The position numbers were made by a program, and so were the translations under genes. A stretch of 64,000 nucleotides of DNA, taken from NCBI GenBank assembly GCA_965228975.1, contig OZ245851.1, positions 806,001 through 870,000 of the forward strand, read 5' to 3'. This document shows positions 8,323-16,380 of the stretch, in pieces. The DNA comes from JAJFJD01 sp965228975 (GTDB taxonomy: Bacteria > Pseudomonadota > Alphaproteobacteria > UBA8366). The notes beneath the pieces are model-generated. The model had not been told where the DNA came from. It worked only from the letters and a program-made list of their open reading frames with translations, and made no database searches. Numbering within the stretch: the first letter of the stretch is position 1; each line of letters begins with the position of its first letter.

Positions 8323-8338
8323 TTTACTAAGATTTAAC
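8323..8338 (+). promoter_or_regulatory. Possible CtrA-type box upstream of cheY
   Basis: TTTA-CTAAGAT-TTAAC differs by one base from the alphaproteobacterial CtrA consensus TTAA-N7-TTAAC and lies about 80 bases before the cheY ATG. CtrA controls motility genes in many Rhodospirillales, and its upstream kinase gene cckA is at the end of this locus. Short AT-rich boxes can arise by chance, so support is modest. Confidence 0.35.
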
Positions 8339-8419
8339 GGAAACCGGTTTGAATTCAGCCGTGTAAGGGGGCGGCAGAATGCTGTCCGCCGCAGCGGAGT
8401 GTGTGAGGAGAATTGGATC

Positions 8420-8806
8420 ATGGCTGTTGATCTTGAGATGCCGGTATTGATTGTGGACGACTACAAGACGATGCTGCGGATCATCCGTAATCTGCTTAAG
8501 CAGATCGGCTTCAATAATGTCGATGAAGCGACGGATGGAAAAGCCGCGCTGGAGCGGATGCAGCAACGCAAATACGGCTTGGTGATTTCCGACTGGAACA
8601 TGGAGCCGATGACGGGGCTGGAATTGCTGAAGCAGGTTCGTGTGGACGAGTCGCTCCGCGAGACGCCGTTCATCATGATTACAGCGGAAAGCAAGACCGA
8701 GAATGTGATCGCCGCTAAGGAAGCCGGCGTGAACAACTATATCGTCAAGCCGTTTAATGCCGCGACCTTGAAGAGCAAGCTCACAAGCGTTCTCGGCGAT
8801 TTCTGA
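8420..8806 (+). CDS. cheY: Single-domain CheY response regulator
   Basis: A 128-residue receiver domain from the ATG at 8420 (GAGGAG ribosome site at 8405-8410). All active-site residues are present: acidic pair Asp13/Asp14, phosphoacceptor Asp58 (VISDWN), Thr88 and Lys110 (VKPF). CheY-P binds the FliM N-terminal peptide and switches the motor. It lies between motor genes and next to a CheZ-like gene, so signal and switch are encoded together. The chemoreceptor kinase CheA is not in the window. Confidence 0.93.
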   Translation: MAVDLEMPVLIVDDYKTMLRIIRNLLKQIGFNNVDEATDGKAALERMQQRKYGLVISDWNMEPMTGLELLKQVRVDESLRETPFIMITAESKTENVIAAKEAGVNNYIVKPFNAATLKSKLTSVLGDF

Positions 8807-8822
8807 GTAGGGCGAGTCGATC

Positions 8823-9497
8823 ATGCACTCGGTTACACCCGAGTTGCGAGAGTGGTTGGATAATCTCAAGGCGGATGGTGATCGTCAGTTATCCGCCGCC
8901 GAGCTCGCAGAGATCATTGAAAACGTCGTTAGCTCACTGCACGGCAGTTTGGTTCAGCCGGCGGAGAATGGCGGGCGGGCCGCAGCAACGACGGACGCCA
9001 CCGCGGCGGACTCGCCTTCTGCAGACGATACCGCAGCGGAAGCACTTACGGCATTGCGTGATTTCGATAAAACCGGGCCGGCATTCGCCAATCTTTCCGA
9101 TGAGATCGACAAGATTCGCACGGCGACGCAAGACGCGGCCGGTGCCATCCTGGCGGTCACCGAGGATATCGAGAATTTTGCGGACGAAGATGATGGCGTG
9201 ATGCAGGCCGCCGTCTTCGACGTCACAACCGCCATTTACGAGGCGTGCAGCTTCCAAGATATAACGGGACAGCGCCTTACCCGTGTCGAGGAGATACTGC
9301 GTCATATCGAATTGAGCGTTACCCGCGCAATGGCGGTATTGGGAGACGCCAAGGCGACGGAACGGAGCGCCGAGCTGTCCGACGTGGTCGAGAAGGAAGA
9401 CAGCCGGAAAGAGGAACAAATATTGCATGGCCCGCAAGATGCCGGGGTTGCGAATAGTCAAGAGGAGATCGACAAGATCCTGGCAAGTTTTGACTAG
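8823..9497 (+). CDS. cheZ: CheZ-like CheY-P phosphatase
   Basis: A 224-residue mostly helical protein. The motif CSFQDITGQRLTRVEEIL (about residues 140-157) matches the catalytic QD..GQ segment of CheZ. The C-terminus NSQEEIDKILASFD resembles the CheY-binding tail of CheZ and also the FliM peptide in this window (NQDEIDSLLGF). Between them lies a long helix, and a low-complexity Ala/Asp stretch lies near residues 50-75. It would dephosphorylate CheY-P from the gene 16 bases upstream. Confidence 0.85.
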   Translation: MHSVTPELREWLDNLKADGDRQLSAAELAEIIENVVSSLHGSLVQPAENGGRAAATTDATAADSPSADDTAAEALTALRDFDKTGPAFANLSDEIDKIRTATQDAAGAILAVTEDIENFADEDDGVMQAAVFDVTTAIYEACSFQDITGQRLTRVEEILRHIELSVTRAMAVLGDAKATERSAELSDVVEKEDSRKEEQILHGPQDAGVANSQEEIDKILASFD

Positions 9498-9509
9498 TCG
9501 GCGCATGCA

Positions 9510-10184
9510 ATGCACGAAAAAAGACTTGCGACGGAATCCAATAATGGCTCATTAATATTTCTGAGCCTCTTTCTTTTATTGCTTGCGTTCTTTATTCTCC
9601 TCAACGCTTTGGCCACAATCGAAGAAACAAAGTCACGTCAAGTTTTGACGTCGGTTGCAGCGACCTTCCGGTCGGTCGTCGACGCGGATACGTCGGCGCA
9701 AGTCCTGTTGTCCGAACTCGGTCCTGCTTCGGAACCCGATGAAATTCTCGAAGCGATGGAACAGCTCTGGGTGACGGCGGTGTCCGTGACCAAGGTCGAA
9801 AAGTTGTCCGCCGGACAAATGATGCAGATCACGATGCCGGTCAATGAACTGTTCCTGGGCGGCAAGGCGGTCCTTCGGAGCGATCGCAAGCCGTTGCTTG
9901 AACGTGCGGCGCGGGTGCTATCGGTTCAGGCCAAGTCGGTGGTTGCCGAGTTGGAACTGGTTCTGGGCACGCCGCCGATCGACCCGGCGAAATTGGCAGA
10001 TGATCCGTCGCTGGCGGTCGAGCGGGCAGTCATCTTGGCCGGCGCCTTGCTTGAAGTGGGGGCGGCCAAGGACAAGGTCAGCACTGGCGTCCGGGTCGGG
10101 GACCCCAAGATTCTGCGGCTTCGATTTGCCATCCGCGAGGCGGCACGCGCGCGGGTCACGTTCCAGCCGCGGGCGGAACCGTGA
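9510..10184 (+). CDS. MotB-like membrane protein without the proton-binding aspartate
   Basis: A 224-residue protein with a single N-terminal membrane helix (GSLIFLSLFLLLLAFFILLNAL, about residues 13-34) whose second half resembles MotB (LLLLAFFILLNAL). An OmpA-like periplasmic part follows, including ITMPVNELFLGGKAVLRSD. The TFAD/TYAD aspartate that carries ions in MotB is absent; the position holds serine or leucine. It overlaps by 4 bases the canonical MotB-like gene that follows. It could be a structural or regulatory partner of that protein rather than an ion-conducting stator. The family is not firmly recognised. Confidence 0.6.
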   Translation: MHEKRLATESNNGSLIFLSLFLLLLAFFILLNALATIEETKSRQVLTSVAATFRSVVDADTSAQVLLSELGPASEPDEILEAMEQLWVTAVSVTKVEKLSAGQMMQITMPVNELFLGGKAVLRSDRKPLLERAARVLSVQAKSVVAELELVLGTPPIDPAKLADDPSLAVERAVILAGALLEVGAAKDKVSTGVRVGDPKILRLRFAIREAARARVTFQPRAEP

Positions 10185-10891
10185 CCATGATCGTCAACAA
10201 GGACATGACCGAGCGGACAAGCCGTTCCACATGGCTCATGACATTCGCCGATATCTCGGCATTGCTGCTTGCGTTCTTCGTGATGCTGTTTTCCATGTCC
10301 ACCTTGGAGGTAGAAAAGTGGGAGGCGGTTGTGGCGCGGCTTCCGAACGCCGATCCATCCAAGGAAAAACTCCGGCCGCCGCCGAACTCCGCCTTCAATG
10401 TCGCGACCGTCGATGTCCCGCCGGCACTGCCGCTTGGTTATCTGAGCCAGGTATTGGAAGAAAAGATCAGCCAGGACGAAGTACTCGAACGGGCGCAGAT
10501 CCATCGGTTGGACAAACTGGTTATCGTTTCACTGCCGACCGAGCGGCTCTTCCTGTCGGCGGGCGCGACGCTAACGGAATCGGCAAAGGAAGCGCTTTTT
10601 CGGTTGACCAGCGCCTTGGCGCAGATGGGTAATCAAATTGACGTATACGGCCACACCGCGCCCGGCGGTACGGACAATGCGTCGACCATGCAGAATTGGC
10701 GGCTTTCGTTGGCGAGGGCGGTTGCGGTCGCGAACGAGCTTCGGCGTATCGGTTATCAACGCAACGTGACGATGCTCGGGTTGGGGGACTCGCGATACGG
10801 CCATCTCGACCGTGACATCGTGGAAGACCGTCGCCGCCAGTTGGCGCGCCGGGTCGATATTGTTATTCATCCGACGGCGGGAGAGCCTTGA
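10181..10891 (+). CDS. motB: MotB/OmpA-type flagellar stator protein
   Basis: A 236-residue MotB-like protein. The short cytoplasmic N-terminus is followed by WLMTFADISALLLAFFVMLF, with the ion-binding Asp in TFAD. The C-terminal OmpA/MotB peptidoglycan-binding domain contains LFLSAGATLTESAKEALFRL, VYGHTAPGG, WRLSLARAVAVANELRRIG and RRQLARRVDIVI. MotB anchors the stator to the cell wall. No motA gene is adjacent, so the partner must be encoded elsewhere. It overlaps both neighbours, indicating one translationally coupled unit. Confidence 0.82.
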   Translation: MTMIVNKDMTERTSRSTWLMTFADISALLLAFFVMLFSMSTLEVEKWEAVVARLPNADPSKEKLRPPPNSAFNVATVDVPPALPLGYLSQVLEEKISQDEVLERAQIHRLDKLVIVSLPTERLFLSAGATLTESAKEALFRLTSALAQMGNQIDVYGHTAPGGTDNASTMQNWRLSLARAVAVANELRRIGYQRNVTMLGLGDSRYGHLDRDIVEDRRRQLARRVDIVIHPTAGEP

Positions 10892-13800
10892 TGCGCGGTT
10901 GCATTCGGACACTGGTGATTGTTGCAGTTGCGGCATTCGTTGGGCTTGTCTCGATCGATGATGTGACAGCCCGTGAATCCGTTCGTGTGCGGGCATGGGA
11001 CCATTCGACATATGCCCGCGTCGTCTTGGATTGGAAACGTCCGGTATCCTTTACGGCCAAAACGGAAGGCCGCCGCGTTACGGCCCGTTTCGACCGCCCG
11101 TTCTCGGCCGATCTTAAAACCGTGGTGTGGCGATTGCGCCCCTATATTGCGGATGCATACGTGTCGGCGGACGGCCGACAAGCCGAGTTCCTGCTTGCCG
11201 GCGATTTCGAGGTTTCGAGCTTTGCAAGCAAACGGTCGGTCGTCCTCGATATTCGGCGGCCCTTCGTCGTACCGGACCGGTCGAGGTCGTCGGAAACCAA
11301 AGCGGTCGGCGTCCGGGTCGGAAAGCACCCAAAATATATTCGTTTGGTCTTCGATTGGGTGAAGCCCGTTTCCTACACTATTGAAGAAACGGAAAAATCG
11401 GTTGTTGTGACATTTGACCGTTCGGCCCGTTTCAATATTGCGGCATTGCGCCGCCGGTTGGGGAATGATGTCAGAAACCCCGTGGTGAAAACGACGGCGA
11501 AGGCGACAACGATCACCTTCACGAAAAGCGCCGACCGCCAGCTCAAACATTTTAAGCTGGGACCGAAGGTCGTTTTGGATTTCGTGAAGGGTAAGCCGGC
11601 GCCGCAAAAGCCAATCGCAAAAGCGACACCCAAGACCGAGCCGATTCAAGCGCCAAAGTCCGAGACTGCGCCGGAGAAAAAGCCGCAGGCGAAGGCGCCG
11701 GAAACAGACGCCAAGACTGACGTCGTGGCCGCGGAGAGCAAGGTGCCTGCGAGCGCACCTGCGGAGGCCGCGCCTGAAAACAGCCCGATCGCCGGCGAAC
11801 CGCCGGCCCCGGACGCCTCGTCACCGCCCAACTCGGAACAAACGGCGGCGGATACGGCAACGGACACGTCAACGGCGCCAAAGGTTGCCGAAACGCCGGC
11901 AACGCAGGACGCAGAGGCAGAGCCGGTTGATGCACCGGACTTGGCGGCGTCGGGTAACACAGCGCCGCCGACCGAATCGAATGCGCCGTCCGGTTCGCCC
12001 GGTGGAGACGCTGCTTCGGCGCAAGCACCGGCAAGCGAACCTGTTTCCCCTGGAGACCCGGAGGCCGCGAGTCCGGTCGACGCGGCAGGGGCATCGGCCG
12101 AATCTCCCGGCACCACAGAAACCGCGCAGGGGACGGAAGATGTCAGCCTCGTCTTTGAATGGCCCGAACCGGTCGGCGCCGCGGTCTTTGCCCGAGACCC
12201 ATATGTCTGGATCGTTTTCGACCGCCGGGCGCAACTCAACCTCGCGGCATTGCGGACCGCCGGGAAGAGCCTTATCGACCAGATCGAGCAATTGCCGTTG
12301 AGTGAGGGAACGGTTGTTCGTCTTCTCGCGAAACCCGGCGTTAACCCGCAGGTTGAACGGGAAGGCTCCAACTGGGTCGTCCAATTCCGCCGGTGGCCGA
12401 TCGCCCCGAAGGTCAAGATCGCATTGCGTGTCCGTCCCGAGGCGATCAACGGGGCGGAACTTGAAATACCGGTGTCGGAGATCGGCCGGATATTCAAGCT
12501 GGACGATCCCGAGGTCGGCGATACCTTGTATGTCGCGACCCTACAGGCACCCGGTCATGGTATAGAGCATACCCGCGCTTACTCCGAGTTTCACATTCTC
12601 GCATCGGCGCAAGGCGTCGCCATCGACCCGCTGGGTGACGATGTAAGGTTAGAGGCTGCCGGTAACAAAGGTGCCGTTGTCGGGGTGCCCGGTGGTCTCC
12701 ACGTTTCATCGATATCGCAGAGCGGGGATGGGGCTGCCGCTTTTCTTGGGCCGCGAATTTTCAATTTCCGGAATTGGATGAAGGATAAGGATCCGGATTT
12801 TTCCAAAGCCAAGCAGGCGGCGATGCGCACGGTCGTGGAAGTTCCGAAAGAACGTCGGGACGACGCGCGGCTCGATCTCGCCCGATACTTCTTTGCCCGC
12901 GGGTTCGCGCCCGAAGCGCTCGGTGTTCTGCGTACGATCGAGTTTTCCAACGAAGCCCTATCCTCACAACCGGAGTTCCGTGCGCTTATCGCGGCAACCA
13001 GGGTGTACATGGGCCGTCCCTTTGAGGCACGTAAGGACCTGTTGGACCCGCGCTTGGATCAGTACCAGGAAATCTCGCTATGGCGTGGTTCGATGTTTCT
13101 CCAGACCGGTGAGTTGAAGAAAGCGGCGGCGCAGTTCCGAAACGGCGATCCGGTCCTACAAAGCTATCCCGAGCCCATTCGAACGAATTTGGCGCTTGGG
13201 CGTGTCGAAGCCAGCCTCGCGGACCTGGACGTGGGCAATGCTTCGATCTGGTTGAATTTCCTCGGCAAGAACGTTGAAAAGATGAAACGCAGCCAGGTGG
13301 CGCGGCTGCTTTACAATCAAGGTGTCTTGGCGCGCAGCAGCCGAGACCTGGATCGCGCCGTCGAGTTCTGGACGCAATCCAAGAAGTCTGGCGACCGCTG
13401 GAGCACCGCACGCTCGGAGTTGGCGCTCGTGGAACTGGGGTTGCAGCAAGAATCGGTGACGGTCGATGAAGCGATCGAACGTCTCGAGCGGTTGCGGTAT
13501 CAGTGGCGCGGCGACGATCTCGAACTTGCCGTTTTGAAGCAATTGGGAACGTTGCATCTGAACAAGGGCGAGTTTCGGCAAGGACTCAACACGCTTCGCA
13601 CGGCGATCACCTATTATCCCAACAACAAGAAGGTAAAGGACATCGCCCAACTGATGACGGCTGCGTTCCGGGAGTTGCATTTGGAGGGCGGTGCCGACGC
13701 CTTGCCGCCGTTGCAGGCATTGGCATTGTACGACGATTTCCGCGAGTTGACGCCCGCTGGGACAGAGGGCGACCTGATGATTCAGAAACTCGCCGACCGC

Positions 13801-14577
13801 TTGGTGTCGGTCGACCTGCTCAATCGCGCCGCCGATCTGCTGGCGCATCAGGTGCGGTTCCGGTTGAAGGGCGAAAACAAGGCCCGGGTTGGCGCGAAAC
13901 TCGCCGTGATCCGTTTGCTTGACCGCAATCCCAAAGGCGCGCTGTCGGCACTGCGCGGCAGTTTCCAACCTAACCTATCGACCGATCTGGACGACGATCG
14001 CCGCCGGATTCGTGCGAAAGCGACGTTGGAGCTGGGGCGGTACGAGGAGGCGATTGCCCTATTGGCGGGCGATGTAAGCCGTGAGGCCGATTTGCTGCGC
14101 GCCAATATCTATTGGAGCACCCGGAACTATGCCGAAGCGGCGAAGGTCTTGCAGCGCCTTTCGGGCGATCCGCTGGCCGAGGGCGGCTATCCGGAAAATC
14201 AGGCGAGCTTCATATTGAGTTGGGCCGTCGCGCTTCGATTGAAGCGGGACGAGGCGGGCATCATCATGCTTCGGGATTTATATGGACCCGGCATGTCCCG
14301 GAGCAAGTTGGCCGATGCTTTCGCCTTCATCTCAAGTCCGACGGGCCGCGCGGCGAAGAATATCGACGACATCACCCGCAAGATGGCGGAGAGCGACAGT
14401 TTCGACGCGTTCCTCAAGAATTACCGTGATCGTCTCATTACGCCGAGCAAGACGGCGAAAACGAAGGATGCGCCGACGGATGCAGCGGCTCCGGCTGCAA
14501 CGCAACCCGATGCCCAACGGGCCGGCACCGCGGCGCCGGGCGCCATCCCGCAACCGCCGCCGCCGCCAAGCGGCTGA
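10891..14577 (+). CDS. Giant secreted AMIN-like and TPR protein of the flagellar locus
   Basis: A 1228-residue protein starting at an ATG that shares its A with the preceding stop (TGATG). A signal peptide (LVIVAVAAFVGLVSIDDVTA) is followed by two AMIN-like beta modules (about 30-120 and 135-227; YARVVLDWKRPVSF and YIRLVFDWVKPVSY). A 190-residue Ala/Pro/Glu-rich linker comes next, then a third AMIN-like module (about 415-510; SLVFEWPEPVGAAVFARD), a beta-rich stretch, and many TPR-like helical hairpins (about 640-1190) ending in a Pro-rich tail. AMIN domains localise envelope proteins, and TPRs bind proteins. A periplasmic scaffold for the motor is inferred; no named family is recognised. Confidence 0.8.
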   Translation: MRGCIRTLVIVAVAAFVGLVSIDDVTARESVRVRAWDHSTYARVVLDWKRPVSFTAKTEGRRVTARFDRPFSADLKTVVWRLRPYIADAYVSADGRQAEFLLAGDFEVSSFASKRSVVLDIRRPFVVPDRSRSSETKAVGVRVGKHPKYIRLVFDWVKPVSYTIEETEKSVVVTFDRSARFNIAALRRRLGNDVRNPVVKTTAKATTITFTKSADRQLKHFKLGPKVVLDFVKGKPAPQKPIAKATPKTEPIQAPKSETAPEKKPQAKAPETDAKTDVVAAESKVPASAPAEAAPENSPIAGEPPAPDASSPPNSEQTAADTATDTSTAPKVAETPATQDAEAEPVDAPDLAASGNTAPPTESNAPSGSPGGDAASAQAPASEPVSPGDPEAASPVDAAGASAESPGTTETAQGTEDVSLVFEWPEPVGAAVFARDPYVWIVFDRRAQLNLAALRTAGKSLIDQIEQLPLSEGTVVRLLAKPGVNPQVEREGSNWVVQFRRWPIAPKVKIALRVRPEAINGAELEIPVSEIGRIFKLDDPEVGDTLYVATLQAPGHGIEHTRAYSEFHILASAQGVAIDPLGDDVRLEAAGNKGAVVGVPGGLHVSSISQSGDGAAAFLGPRIFNFRNWMKDKDPDFSKAKQAAMRTVVEVPKERRDDARLDLARYFFARGFAPEALGVLRTIEFSNEALSSQPEFRALIAATRVYMGRPFEARKDLLDPRLDQYQEISLWRGSMFLQTGELKKAAAQFRNGDPVLQSYPEPIRTNLALGRVEASLADLDVGNASIWLNFLGKNVEKMKRSQVARLLYNQGVLARSSRDLDRAVEFWTQSKKSGDRWSTARSELALVELGLQQESVTVDEAIERLERLRYQWRGDDLELAVLKQLGTLHLNKGEFRQGLNTLRTAITYYPNNKKVKDIAQLMTAAFRELHLEGGADALPPLQALALYDDFRELTPAGTEGDLMIQKLADRLVSVDLLNRAADLLAHQVRFRLKGENKARVGAKLAVIRLLDRNPKGALSALRGSFQPNLSTDLDDDRRRIRAKATLELGRYEEAIALLAGDVSREADLLRANIYWSTRNYAEAAKVLQRLSGDPLAEGGYPENQASFILSWAVALRLKRDEAGIIMLRDLYGPGMSRSKLADAFAFISSPTGRAAKNIDDITRKMAESDSFDAFLKNYRDRLITPSKTAKTKDAPTDAAAPAATQPDAQRAGTAAPGAIPQPPPPPSG

Positions 14578-14585
14578 GGTCCTGT

Positions 14586-15350
14586 TTAACTGGGAATGAA
14601 GCTCCGCACTAGGCTGCCTGCGACGAGATACCAGCCGTCCACCAGAACGAAAAATATCAGTTTGAACGGTAGCGAGATCATGATCGGTGGCAGCATCATC
14701 ATGCCCATCGACATCAGGACCGATGCGACCACCATGTCGATGATCAGAAACGGAACGAAGAGCAGGAACCCGATCTCGAAGGCGCGTTTCAACTCGGAGA
14801 TCATGAACGCGGGGATCAGGGCGCGTAGCGGGGTCGCTTCGGGTGATTCGACATTTTCGATCTTCGCCATACCCATGAACAGGTCCAGGTCCTTCTCGCG
14901 GACATGACGCATCATGAATGCGTGCATGGGCGCGACGCTCCGCTCGAATGCCTGCTCTTCCGTGATTTCCTCGGCAATCAACGGCGCGATGCCCTGGTCG
15001 TACGCCGCCTGCAATGTCGGCTGCATGATGAAGAATGTCATGAACAGGGCAAGGCTGATGACGACGGTGTTGGGCGGTGTCCCCTGCGTGCCGAGCGCCG
15101 TCCGCAGCAGCGACATGACGATCACGATGCGGACGAAGGAGGTGACCATGACCAGGATGGATGGCGCCAGGGTCAGGATTGTGATCAGCGCCACCAACTG
15201 GACGATTCGCCCGGTGGCTTCTCCGCCGGTGCCGAAATCCAGGGCTACGTTCTGCGCGTTGGTAGTGCCGGGAAGGACAAGCATCGCGGCGAAGCCGCAA
15301 AGAGACAGGAATGGCGTGAGATAGCGCCGGCCTCCGAGGCCCCGCGTCAT
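14586..15350 (-). CDS. fliP: Flagellar export gate protein FliP
   Basis: A 254-residue membrane protein from the ATG at 15350. A cleavable signal segment is followed by the FliP signatures VQLVALITILTLAPSILVMV, FVRIVIVMSLLRTALGTQ and PPNTVVISLALFMTFFIM, then FMISELKRAFEIGFLLFVPF and the C-terminal LMSMGMMMLPPIMISLPFKL. FliP forms the core of the flagellar type III export gate with FliQ and FliR. The start overlaps the fliO stop by 4 bases (ATGA). The end converges with the TPR gene, 8 bases apart. Confidence 0.96.
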   Translation of the reverse strand: MTRGLGGRRYLTPFLSLCGFAAMLVLPGTTNAQNVALDFGTGGEATGRIVQLVALITILTLAPSILVMVTSFVRIVIVMSLLRTALGTQGTPPNTVVISLALFMTFFIMQPTLQAAYDQGIAPLIAEEITEEQAFERSVAPMHAFMMRHVREKDLDLFMGMAKIENVESPEATPLRALIPAFMISELKRAFEIGFLLFVPFLIIDMVVASVLMSMGMMMLPPIMISLPFKLIFFVLVDGWYLVAGSLVRSFIPS

Positions 15351-15694
15351 GTGCGCTTTTCTCCCGCGGACCGTAGCGCGGCATCGAAGCTGCCGGCCTG
15401 TCCTTCGGCATTGTTTGGCGCTTTGATGTTTCCTTCGATTAAGAGATCGCCACTGTGACCGAGAAGGATCAAGTGCTCGGTATCGTCGCGCCGGACCAGG
15501 ACCAGCCGGTGCCGCCCGTCGACATTGGCGACTTCGGTGATCGCAAGACGCCTTTGCGGCCGGCCCTTGCCTTTGAATCCGGGCGACAACCGTACGCCGC
15601 CGAAACCGACGCGCCGCAACAACAATGCGAACAGGCCGATCAGGCCAATAACGAATAGAAACGCCAGCAGAAACCTGACGTAGCTCAGATCCAC
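15347..15694 (-). CDS. fliO: Flagellar export protein FliO
   Basis: A 115-residue protein with one N-terminal membrane helix (FLLAFLFVIGLIGLFALLLR, residues 8-27) and a basic cytoplasmic FliO domain (RRLAITEVANVDGRHRLVLV, DDTEHLILLGHSGDLLIEGN). FliO assists assembly of the FliP ring. Its overlap with fliP supports the call despite its small size. Confidence 0.88.
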   Translation of the reverse strand: MDLSYVRFLLAFLFVIGLIGLFALLLRRVGFGGVRLSPGFKGKGRPQRRLAITEVANVDGRHRLVLVRRDDTEHLILLGHSGDLLIEGNIKAPNNAEGQAGSFDAALRSAGEKRT

Positions 15695-15736
15695 AGCCGA
15701 ATAATCTCCCCAATAAGCCGAGCGCTCACCGTCGGC

Positions 15737-15757
15737 CTGTGCCCGCGCTAGGCACAG
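15737..15757. repeat. Inverted repeat before fliO
   Basis: CTGTGCC (15737-15743) and GGCACAG (15751-15757) form a perfect 7-base stem with a 7-base loop between the end of the upstream small gene and the start of fliO. There is no T-run, so it is more likely an mRNA stability element or protein site than a terminator. Confidence 0.35.
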
Positions 15758-15769
15758 AACCTCGTACTT

Positions 15770-16069
15770 CTAGCTCTCGACCACTTGCTGCGTGTCGCCG
15801 GCCGGCGGTGCCGCTGCCTGCAATTCGCCGATCTTCGCCTCGACCTCCTTCGCGAACTCCTGAAAGTCCGACATCAAGCTCAGAAGCGCCGGTTTCATTT
15901 CCACCGCGTCTTCGGGCGGCAGGTCCGTGATGGATTCCACGACGCTTTGGATCCGGTCTTGAATATCGTTGATCTCAACAAGTTGGTTTCGCGTCAGACC
16001 GGTTCGCGCGACGGAAATAAGTTCGGACATCGAATTGAGGTCCGTGACGATCTCTTCTTTACTCATCAT
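15770..16069 (-). CDS. Small helical protein of unknown function in the flhX-fliO-fliP unit
   Basis: A 99-residue soluble, acidic, helical protein (VTDLNSMSELISVARTGLTR, ELISVARTGLTRNQLVEIND, FAKEVEAKIGEL) with no signal or membrane segment. It overlaps flhX by 4 bases and lies 75 bases before fliO. Size, helical character and place would suit an export chaperone or a FliP/FliQ/FliR accessory, but I recognise no family. The function is left open. Confidence 0.65.
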   Translation of the reverse strand: MMSKEEIVTDLNSMSELISVARTGLTRNQLVEINDIQDRIQSVVESITDLPPEDAVEMKPALLSLMSDFQEFAKEVEAKIGELQAAAPPAGDTQQVVES

Positions 16070-16380
16070 GACTCTGGAAACTCCGGAGGCTGTGTGCCAT
16101 TGGCGGCATAGACGTATCTCAGGATTTCCGCGACAGCGACAAATGCTTCGACCGGGATGTCGTTGTCGAGGTCGACTGCCGCGAGGATTTCTGCGAGGTC
16201 CGCGTCCTCCCGGACCTTGATGCCATGTTCGAACGCGATTTCGAGAATTTTGTCGGCCACCCAGCCGCGCCCGGAGGCAACAACGGTTGGGGCCGAAAAA
16301 GCATCGATCGGGCTGTATTGAACCGCTACCGCGGTCTGTACAGGAGGACCGTCGGATCCGTCGTCATGCTTTCGCATCAC
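16066..16380 (-). CDS. flhX: FlhX: free-standing paralog of the FlhB cytoplasmic domain
   Basis: A 104-residue protein matching the part of FlhB after its self-cleavage site. TAVAVQYSPIDAFSAPTVVA and VADKILEIAFEHGIKVREDA align with the FlhB segment beginning HYAVALKYKPDEMTAPMLVA. VDLDNDIPVEAFVAVAEILRYVYAAN aligns with the FlhB end. The NPTH cleavage motif and all membrane segments are missing. Such FhlB/FlhX proteins can replace the released FlhB C-terminal fragment in other bacteria. The start may be GTG at 16380 or ATG at 16377. Confidence 0.82.
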   Translation of the reverse strand: MMRKHDDGSDGPPVQTAVAVQYSPIDAFSAPTVVASGRGWVADKILEIAFEHGIKVREDADLAEILAAVDLDNDIPVEAFVAVAEILRYVYAANGTQPPEFPES

